Shown piece after piece: positions 1 through 5,825 of a DNA stretch of 5,825 nucleotides. The position numbers and the translations under genes were made by a program. The number at the start of each line of letters is the position of its first letter. The first letter of the stretch is position 1. Below the pieces are notes generated by a model. The model did not search any database. It was not told where the DNA came from and saw only the letters and a list, made by a program, of their open reading frames with translations. This DNA is from Acidobacteriota bacterium (GTDB taxonomy: Bacteria; Acidobacteriota; Terriglobia; Terriglobales; Acidobacteriaceae), in contig JAJZDO010000373.1 in NCBI GenBank assembly GCA_021805955.1, positions 1 through 5,825 of the forward strand, written 5' to 3'.

Positions 1-1773
1 TTCTTTGCCCGCGGGGGGATACAGGATCTCCCTCAGGTCGCGGTCAACATGCGCTTTCAAAAGTTCGCAGCAGGTGTCCACCGCGTCACGAAAGACAGGC
101 GCGGTTCGATAGAGATGGATCCCCATATTGACGTATTGCGCGCCTTGACCTGGAAAAAGAAAAACAATACCCGCGGAATCCATCGGCACGCTGCTGGAAC
201 TGAGAGGTTGAGACCTTGGCGAAAGAGAATAGGGCGATTGGAGCAATGTCCGAAGATGGGAAACATCCCGTGCCACCAGCACGCGACGATATAGAAAAGC
301 CTGACGGCCCTTTTGTAGCGTGAATGCGACGTCTGCAAGACTGGCCGCCGGGTCCTCTTCCAGGTAACGCAGAAGTTGAGCCGCCTGGGCGTCCAAAGCC
401 GTGCCGGTCTTTGCGGACAGCACAATCAGTTGCCAGGGAAGGGACAGATCGGACTCGGCCGAGGGTGCCTCTTCGATAGACACATGGGCATTGGTACCGC
501 CGATGCCGAAGGAACTGACTCCGGCGCGAAAAGGCCCGGGCCTGTCATAGGGAAGCAGAGATGCGCTCACTGTGAACGGTGTCTTCTCCAGATCGATAAG
601 AGGATTGGGTTTTGAGAAATGGAGCGTGGGAGGAATCATGCGATGCTGCACAGACAACACAGCTTTGATGAAAGCAGCGATGCCGGCCGCAGTATCGAGA
701 TGGCCGATATTCGTCTTGACGGAACCCAGGACGCAGGAGCGAGGCTGTGCCGCCGATCCGAACACCTGGGAGAGAGCTGAGATTTCGATCGGGTCGCCCA
801 CCTCGGTGCCGGTACCATGCGCTTCGATATATCCAACGGTTGCAGGATCGAAGTGTGCCATCTGCATCGATTTCCGAACGACGGCGATCTGACCCTCTAC
901 GCTGGGTGCGGAGTAGCCGGCTTTCGCCGAACCGTCATTGTCGACTGCGGCGCCTTGAATCACGGCATAAATATGATCGCCGTCTGCAATCGCATCCTGG
1001 AGACGTTTCAATACGGCGACGCCAGCTCCAGAAGCGGGTACGGTACCGGACGCAGCCGCATCGAAAGCGCGGCAGTGCCCGTCGCGAGAATGAATCATGC
1101 CGGGAACATGGAGATAGCCAGGCGGCTGTGGAATCGCAATGGAAACACCTCCGGCAAGAGCCATGTCGCACTCGTGTCGAAGCAAACTTTCAAACGCCAT
1201 CTGCACCGCAACCAGGGAGGTGGAGCAGGCGGTCTGCACTCCGATGGCCGGACCTCGTAAATTCAGCTTGTACGCCACGCGACTGCAGAGAAAATCCTTT
1301 TCATTGCCCAGCATGATCTGATACGGACCCACGGACTCTACAATTTCCGGGTCATGGAACAGATTTAGGAGGGCGTATGTATTCATTCCCGCGCCGGCAA
1401 AAACCCCGATGGCGCCGGCATATGAACTTGCGTCGCAGGCGGCATCCTCGAGGGCCTCCCACGCACACTCAAGAAATATCCGTTGTTGGGGATCGATAAT
1501 CTCGGCCTCGCGTGCGCTGAAGCCGAAGAAGGAAGCATCAAAATATTCCGGCTGATGGAGGGCTCCGCTGGCAGGCACGTAGTCGGGGTGGGCGATCAGC
1601 GCGGAATCGACTCCAGCGGCCGATAACTCCGCAGGGGAGGCGAATCGAATCGACTCTACGCCTTCCGTCAGATTTCGCCAGAAATCCCTTACTGTAGGCG
1701 CACCTGGAAACCGTCCTGCCAGACCGACAACTGCGATTCCGTTCGGGCGAAGTTCAGCAGCAAATTCGTTCAT
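1..1773 (-). CDS. Type I modular polyketide synthase, N-terminal part (KS, KS-AT linker, start of AT); runs off the left edge
   Basis: The frame is open from an ATG at 1773 to base 1 (591 codons, no stop), so the gene continues past the window. The ketosynthase covers about residues 12-431. It has the catalytic cysteine in TACSTSL (Cys183), the two histidines in EAHGTGT (His319) and KTNIGHL (His358), and the closing GGTNAHV. A KS-AT linker follows (about 432-531), then the start of an acyltransferase with FPGQGAQY at 540-547. The AT catalytic GHSxGE motif and all later domains lie outside, so extender choice and reduction level cannot be read. The KS has QTACSTSL in place of the common DTACSSSL and a YSAPSVEGQ stretch, as I recall from KSs of hybrid PKS/NRPS systems; this fits its place directly after an NRPS. 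The start is fixed by the ATGA overlap with the NRPS stop and by an in-frame TAA at 1788-1786. Only 11 residues precede the KS, too short for a coiled-coil docking domain. The inferred role is decarboxylative extension of the aminoacyl chain handed over by the NRPS. Confidence 0.96.
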   Translation of the reverse strand, partial: MNEFAAELRPNGIAVVGLAGRFPGAPTVRDFWRNLTEGVESIRFASPAELSAAGVDSALIAHPDYVPASGALHQPEYFDASFFGFSAREAEIIDPQQRIFLECAWEALEDAACDASSYAGAIGVFAGAGMNTYALLNLFHDPEIVESVGPYQIMLGNEKDFLCSRVAYKLNLRGPAIGVQTACSTSLVAVQMAFESLLRHECDMALAGGVSIAIPQPPGYLHVPGMIHSRDGHCRAFDAAASGTVPASGAGVAVLKRLQDAIADGDHIYAVIQGAAVDNDGSAKAGYSAPSVEGQIAVVRKSMQMAHFDPATVGYIEAHGTGTEVGDPIEISALSQVFGSAAQPRSCVLGSVKTNIGHLDTAAGIAAFIKAVLSVQHRMIPPTLHFSKPNPLIDLEKTPFTVSASLLPYDRPGPFRAGVSSFGIGGTNAHVSIEEAPSAESDLSLPWQLIVLSAKTGTALDAQAAQLLRYLEEDPAASLADVAFTLQKGRQAFLYRRVLVARDVSHLRTLLQSPYSLSPRSQPLSSSSVPMDSAGIVFLFPGQGAQYVNMGIHLYRTAPVFRDAVDTCCELLKAHVDRDLREILYPPAGKE

Positions 1774-1788
1774 ATCACTCGCACCTTA
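1770..1788 (-). promoter_or_regulatory. Ribosome binding site and ATGA stop/start overlap between the NRPS and the downstream PKS
   Basis: The NRPS stop TGA (1772-1770) overlaps the PKS start ATG (1773-1771), again in ATATGA. TAAGGTG at 1788-1782 is a plausible Shine-Dalgarno sequence with an 8-base gap. Its TAA is in frame with the PKS and closes that frame upstream, so no ATG start further upstream is possible. This is the same arrangement as at the other junction and supports one operon with coupled translation. Confidence 0.72.
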
Positions 1789-4700
1789 CGATTCATCGGT
1801 TCGTTGGTCGCTCCGTAAGCTCCATCGTGACTTTGTTGCTCGATGAAGCCGGCCAGCGTTCGAATGGTTGGATACTGGAAAAAACTGATGAGCGGAATCT
1901 TGGCAGCGATACGTTGATTTAGTTCCTCATGCACCCGCACGATCTGCAGTGAGTGTGCCCCAAGATCGAAGAAATTCTGGTCTGCCCCCACCTGCTCGAC
2001 TTCCAGCACGCTGCAAAATGCGGCAGAGATGGCCTGTTGCAAGGAAGTTGCCGCAGGAACAAAATTCAAGCTATCTGCATCGGAATACTGCTCCGGCGCC
2101 AGCAACGCACTCCTGTCCAGTTTTCCATTAGGCAGCCGGGGAAGCTCCTGCAGAAACACGAAAGCGGCTGGAATCATATATTCCGGAAGCGTCGCCCGCA
2201 AATGATCCCTAAGGCTCGTGACCGCAGGGGCTGTGTCCCCGGAAAAGACAAGATACGCAACCAGACGTTTGTCATCCTTGCTTTCTCGCAACAACATAAC
2301 GGTATCGACCACGCCGGGGAAATTGCGAAGCACACTCTCAATTTCTCCCAGTTCGATGCGAAATCCTCGGAGCTTCACCTGATGGTCCATGCGGCCAAGA
2401 AAATCCAGCGTACCGTCTCTGCGATATCGAACCAGGTCCCCAGTGCGGTACAGTCGCACACCAGGACTCGTTTGCGTTAGTTCCGGAAACGACTTCAACA
2501 TGAATCGGTCGGCGGTCAGGTCGGGACGGTTCAGGTATCCGCGGGACAGCCCTTCACCGCCAATCCAGAGTTCACCGGCCACGCCGAATGGCGTCGGTTC
2601 GCCTAGCGTGTCGAAAACATAGAAGGATGTGTTTTGTATAGGTCGGCCCACCGGAATAGCTGTCAATCCTACTTGATCGATAGGCAGGACAGCCGACCAG
2701 ATGGTAGTCTCTGTGGGCCCATACATGTTCCACAAAGATTGAGAACGAACGAGCAAGGATCGCGCCAGGTCGATGTCGAGCGCTTCGCCGCCGCACAGGA
2801 CCTTCAAATTGGGATCGCCTCTCCATCCAGCGGCAATCAGCAGTTTCCACGTCGCAGGTGTGGCCTGCATAACGGTAGGGCGATACCGCTCGAAATCGGC
2901 GAGTAAGCGAGCCGGATTTCCCGGTTCCAGAGCAATACATACAGTCGCGCCAACATAGAGAGGCAGCAGCAGTTCCAAAGCGGCAATATCGAAGGACACA
3001 GTCGTCACGGCCAGCAATACGTCGTTTACGTCGAAGCCGGGTTCGCGGCACATGCCTTCAAGAAAATTGACCAGGGCACGGTGTGTGATTTGCACGCCCT
3101 TGGGTCTGCCCGTGGAGCCGGAGGTAAAGATCACATAGGCAAGATTGTCCGGATGTGCCAGAGCCATCGGCTGCGCATTCTGCTCAGGGCGCGATGCGGT
3201 CACCGCGTTCTCCTGGAGTTTGTCGAGGCAAATGACTTCGAAGGACGAACTATCCCCTGAAGCAGGCAATGTGGGCAACAAGTCTGAGGTCGTCAAAACG
3301 GCGAGCGGCCTGGCGTCTTCAAAGATATTCAGGATGCGGCCTGCGGGATACCCCGGATCCAGAGGCACATAGGCTGCCCCCGATTTCGCAACTGCCAGCA
3401 ACGCTGCCACCAAATCTGTAGAACGCGCTATGCAGAGAGCCACCAGGGTCTCTGGACCTGCGCCTCGGACTCGCAACTCTGCCGCGATGCAATTGGCGCG
3501 TTGCTCCAACTCCCCATAGGTGAGTGAGTTCCCGTCGGCCATGACGGCAAGGCGGTCCGGAGTCGCTCGGGCATGCATCTCAAACCGCTGATGGAAACAG
3601 ATCGCTGGAATCTCCGCCTCGGTCCGGTTCCAGTCCACCAGCAACTGTTGCCGTTCGGATGCGGAAAGTAGCGGGATCGAAGCAATCTTTTGAAGGGGAT
3701 CCGCGCAGACGGCACGCAATAGAGCGAGATAGTGCTGCTGAATGCGGGCGATGGTTTCCGTCTCATATAGATCTGCGTTGTAATCGAAGTAGGCGCACAA
3801 CTCGCCATGACGCGGAAATACCTCGACGGTCAGATCGAAGCGCGCGTTTTCCACTTCGGGTTCCAGCGTAGTCGTTTTCAAGCCTGCAAGATCAAGGTCT
3901 TCTAGGGGAAAATTCTGCAGAATGAACATCACCTGAAACAAGGGAGAATGCTCGAGCGACCGATCCGAGTGCATAGCATGGACCAAAGTGTCAAAGGGGA
4001 CATCCTGATGTTCATAGGCGCCCAAGGTCACTTCGCGAACGCGGCCCAGCAGTTCCGCAAACGTAGGGTTGCCGCTCAGGTCGGTTCGCAGAACAAGATT
4101 ATTGACAAAAAATCCAATGAGCGGATGCAGTTCGGCACGGTTGCGGTTGGCAGAAGGCGAACCGACAACAATATCCTCCTGTCCGCTATAGCGTGCCAGA
4201 AGCAAGTTGAACGCAGCCAGAAGGGTCATAAATAAGGTGACACCATGGCGCTGGCTAAGCTGCTCCAGTTCGGTGGCGAGCGAGGAGGGGATTTGGAGAC
4301 TCGATCGGCATCCACGAAACATGTTCACCCCATGGCGACGATGATCGGGTGGGAAGCCGACCACTGGAGGAGCCCCGGCCAATTGCTTCTTCCAGTAAGG
4401 CAGCTGGCGATCCAATTCTCCGGATTCCAGCCATGCCCGCTGCCATGCGGCGAAGTCGACATATTGAATAGCGAGCGGCGGAAGAGAAGGTTGACGACCC
4501 TCGGCGTAGGCGGAATAGAGTTCAGAGAACTCCCGCACCAGCACTCCAATGGACCACCCGTCGGAGACAATGTGGTGCATGGTGAGCGCCAATACATGAT
4601 CGTCGGGGGCGATGGTCAGTAAGTGCGCGCAAAAAAGCGGGCCACGGCTCATATCAAAAGGCTGAAATGTAAGCCGACTAGCGTGCCGATGCAGCTCGGA

Positions 4701-5198
4701 GTCGACTCCGCCATCCACAAGATGCTTCGCATCCATCACCTGCAACGCCCAGTTCTTACCATCTCCAATGACGGCGTGAGGAACGCCATTGACCCGGACA
4801 AAGCTGGTCCTGAGATCTTCATGGCGACCGACAATTTCCGCGAGTGCCCGTTCCACCGCGGAGACATTCAGATTTCCTTTCATGCGCAGCGCGATGCCGA
4901 TGTTGTTCACGGCGCTGTCCGAATCCAACTGGCTTAAGAACCATAGACGTTGCTGCGCAAAGGACAGTGGAAGCGGGCGGGAACGGTCGACTCTGGGGAT
5001 TCCCTGTTCCAGGTTACGGCGAGCGTTCTGTGAACTGCGCAGAAAGGCAACGATCTCCGGCTTGCGGTCGGCAAGTTCCTGCCGCAGGTCTGCGGTCAGG
5101 ACACCCTGTGGAGCGCTGCACTTCAGCGCATCGCCATCGAGCGACAGACTGACATTGACCGAACGAAGATGACCGAACAATTCGATGATCGATCTCAT
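1770..5198 (-). CDS. Single-module NRPS: TubC-type docking domain, condensation, adenylation (probably glycine), thiolation
   Basis: This complete 1142-residue protein condenses the upstream polyketide chain with one amino acid. Residues 1-51 resemble a TubC N-terminal docking domain (SLSLDGDALK, then a helix ending near KPEIVAFL). The C domain (about 77-525) has LSFAQQRLWFL at 78-88, RHEDLRTSF, the catalytic HHIVSDG (His208, His209, Asp213), IGFFVNN, HQDVPFD and SPLFQVMFILQN; these look like an LCL-type domain. The A domain (about 535-1030) has FTSGSTGRPKG, MYGPTETT, YRTGDL, a GRMDHQVKLRGFRIELGEIE block and NGKLDR with Lys1026. Its specificity residues are D737, I738, L741, Q778, L801, G803, M825, I833, W834 and K1026, which suggest glycine. 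The T domain (about 1045-1120) has DLGAHSL with the phosphopantetheine serine at 1083. There is no epimerisation, methyltransferase or thioesterase domain, so the chain must pass on to the next protein. The ATG at 5198 is chosen over one at 5261 because it overlaps the upstream stop as ATGA and starts exactly at the docking domain; the 21 extra residues would lie inside the upstream gene and match nothing in the family. Confidence 0.97.
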   Translation of the reverse strand: MRSIIELFGHLRSVNVSLSLDGDALKCSAPQGVLTADLRQELADRKPEIVAFLRSSQNARRNLEQGIPRVDRSRPLPLSFAQQRLWFLSQLDSDSAVNNIGIALRMKGNLNVSAVERALAEIVGRHEDLRTSFVRVNGVPHAVIGDGKNWALQVMDAKHLVDGGVDSELHRHASRLTFQPFDMSRGPLFCAHLLTIAPDDHVLALTMHHIVSDGWSIGVLVREFSELYSAYAEGRQPSLPPLAIQYVDFAAWQRAWLESGELDRQLPYWKKQLAGAPPVVGFPPDHRRHGVNMFRGCRSSLQIPSSLATELEQLSQRHGVTLFMTLLAAFNLLLARYSGQEDIVVGSPSANRNRAELHPLIGFFVNNLVLRTDLSGNPTFAELLGRVREVTLGAYEHQDVPFDTLVHAMHSDRSLEHSPLFQVMFILQNFPLEDLDLAGLKTTTLEPEVENARFDLTVEVFPRHGELCAYFDYNADLYETETIARIQQHYLALLRAVCADPLQKIASIPLLSASERQQLLVDWNRTEAEIPAICFHQRFEMHARATPDRLAVMADGNSLTYGELEQRANCIAAELRVRGAGPETLVALCIARSTDLVAALLAVAKSGAAYVPLDPGYPAGRILNIFEDARPLAVLTTSDLLPTLPASGDSSSFEVICLDKLQENAVTASRPEQNAQPMALAHPDNLAYVIFTSGSTGRPKGVQITHRALVNFLEGMCREPGFDVNDVLLAVTTVSFDIAALELLLPLYVGATVCIALEPGNPARLLADFERYRPTVMQATPATWKLLIAAGWRGDPNLKVLCGGEALDIDLARSLLVRSQSLWNMYGPTETTIWSAVLPIDQVGLTAIPVGRPIQNTSFYVFDTLGEPTPFGVAGELWIGGEGLSRGYLNRPDLTADRFMLKSFPELTQTSPGVRLYRTGDLVRYRRDGTLDFLGRMDHQVKLRGFRIELGEIESVLRNFPGVVDTVMLLRESKDDKRLVAYLVFSGDTAPAVTSLRDHLRATLPEYMIPAAFVFLQELPRLPNGKLDRSALLAPEQYSDADSLNFVPAATSLQQAISAAFCSVLEVEQVGADQNFFDLGAHSLQIVRVHEELNQRIAAKIPLISFFQYPTIRTLAGFIEQQSHDGAYGATNEPMNRKVRVI

Positions 5199-5217
5199 AT
5201 GCGAATTTCGTCCTTCT
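5195..5217 (-). promoter_or_regulatory. Ribosome binding site and ATGA stop/start overlap between the upstream PKS and the NRPS
   Basis: The PKS stop TGA (5197-5195) overlaps the NRPS start ATG (5198-5196) in ATATGA. An AGAAGGA stretch at 5217-5211 is the likely Shine-Dalgarno sequence, although the 12-base gap to the ATG is longer than usual. The overlap suggests translational coupling, with ribosomes ending the PKS restarting on the NRPS, which would keep the two partner proteins at similar levels. It also decides the NRPS start. The overlap is seen directly; the coupling is inferred. Confidence 0.7.
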
Positions 5218-5825
5218 GCGATGTCAGAACTTCTGACTCGCCCGCGCCGTGAGCGGTCCATAGCATGGTATCCAATAATCCAACCATGTCCGAGATACTG
5301 GGATAATCGAACACGACGGTGGGTGACAGATTCTGTCCGAGGCCGGCCTGCAGACGATTCTTTAGATCGACTGCCATCAAAGAGTCCAGGCCAAGGTCCG
5401 TTAGTGGAATGTCGGTGGGCGGCGCTTCGCCGCGACGAAAACCCAGCACCTGGGCGGCTTGCTCCTGCACAAAGGCTGCAATGGATTCCCGGCGGCCCTC
5501 CGGCGGCCTTTGTATCAGATCGTCCAGCATCGCTGCGCGAGAGACTGACAGGAGCTTGTCCTCTGCCGGCTGCATCGATCCCTGGCCAAAATGAGCCAGC
5601 ATGGGTCTGAATCTTTGCGCTTCAAAGATCGGCTTAAATACATTCCAGTCGATGTGCGCAATCGTCACTTGTGCGTGCGGAGACGCAATCAAATCCGGGA
5701 ACAGACTGAGGGCATCTGCAGAAGGCATCGGCATCAGTCCTGCCTCCGCTAGGCGCTGCTGTTCCGCGGCTGGGACCAGACGCAGGACATCCCACGATCC
5801 CCAATTTACCGACAACGCGGGAACC
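5195..5825 (-). CDS. Type I modular polyketide synthase, C-terminal end (KR tail and ACP); starts beyond the right edge
   Basis: Only the last 209 residues of this PKS are in the window, and the frame is open at the right edge. The fragment starts in the last part of a ketoreductase: VPALSVNWGSW is the conserved stretch shortly after the KR catalytic Tyr/Asn region, followed by the usual KR-ACP linker ending in IDWNVFKPIF and PMLAHFG. The KR catalytic residues, cofactor site and stereochemical type lie outside. The acyl carrier protein (about residues 111-188 of the fragment) has DLGLDSLMAVDLKNRL, with the phosphopantetheine serine at 148 (bases 5383-5381), and FDYPS. A tail of about 20 residues follows, ending in KDEIRI. 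No thioesterase follows the ACP, so the chain is transferred in trans, most simply to the NRPS encoded immediately downstream. The module is inferred to deliver a beta-hydroxy acyl chain, or a more reduced one if DH or ER domains exist upstream. The TTG at 5815 gives a possible start but falls inside the conserved KR motif, so it is not the start. Confidence 0.94.
   Translation of the reverse strand, partial: VPALSVNWGSWDVLRLVPAAEQQRLAEAGLMPMPSADALSLFPDLIASPHAQVTIAHIDWNVFKPIFEAQRFRPMLAHFGQGSMQPAEDKLLSVSRAAMLDDLIQRPPEGRRESIAAFVQEQAAQVLGFRRGEAPPTDIPLTDLGLDSLMAVDLKNRLQAGLGQNLSPTVVFDYPSISDMVGLLDTMLWTAHGAGESEVLTSQKDEIRI

Noticed and set aside
155..175. A T-rich run on the minus strand that could suggest a terminator
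   Set aside because: It encodes the conserved IVFLFPGQG start of the acyltransferase, has no GC-rich hairpin before it, and the frame reads straight through.
747..1316. A 189-codon plus-strand open frame, the longest on that strand
   Set aside because: It lies wholly antisense to the conserved KS active-site region, is rich in Arg and Ser as expected for antisense reading of GC-rich coding DNA, and shows no recognisable domain.
1953..2480. A 175-codon plus-strand open frame
   Set aside because: It is antisense to the end of the A domain and the start of the T domain of the NRPS, which are strongly conserved, and it has no recognisable motif.
2572..3051. A 159-codon minus-strand open frame in another frame of the NRPS
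   Set aside because: It lies inside the A domain, whose own frame carries all the adenylation motifs. The alternative product is Arg-rich and without recognisable motifs.
5199..5261. A longer NRPS start at the ATG at 5261
   Set aside because: The extra 21 residues are Arg/Ser-rich, lie over the upstream PKS coding sequence in another frame, and precede the natural start of the docking domain. The ATG at 5198 with its ATGA overlap is the better choice.
5195..5815. A separate small ACP gene starting at a TTG at 5815
   Set aside because: The TTG is the leucine codon inside the conserved KR stretch PALSVNWG, and the frame stays open to the right edge, so this is the end of a larger PKS.

Overview
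The whole window is coding sequence on the minus strand. It holds a slice of a modular hybrid polyketide synthase / non-ribosomal peptide synthetase (PKS/NRPS) gene cluster. In the direction of transcription (right to left) there are three genes: the 3' end of a type I PKS (KR tail and ACP, 5825-5195), a complete single-module NRPS (docking domain, C, A, T; 5198-1770), and the 5' part of a second type I PKS (KS, KS-AT linker, start of AT; 1773 to the left edge). Both junctions are 4-base ATGA stop/start overlaps, so the three genes almost certainly sit in one polycistronic, translationally coupled operon. No promoter, terminator, RNA gene, mobile element, repeat or CRISPR array was seen, and no non-coding stretch exists.

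The genes read as consecutive stations of one assembly line. The upstream PKS module has a KR and delivers a beta-reduced acyl chain on its ACP. The NRPS condenses it with one amino acid. Its ten-residue A-domain code reads D-I-L-Q-L-G-M-I-W-K, one position away from a code I remember for glycine. The next PKS then extends the aminoacyl chain with a further acyl unit. The domain signatures and active-site residues visible here are all intact, so the line looks functional. The product cannot be named from this window.

The organism is uncertain. Base composition looks moderately GC-rich (mid-50s percent by eye), lower than expected for Streptomyces or myxobacteria. The KS resembles those of cyanobacterial and myxobacterial hybrid PKS/NRPS systems. 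A Gram-negative soil bacterium such as an acidobacterium would fit, but this is only a guess. The system is a known type; its most interesting parts are the docking interfaces between the split proteins.
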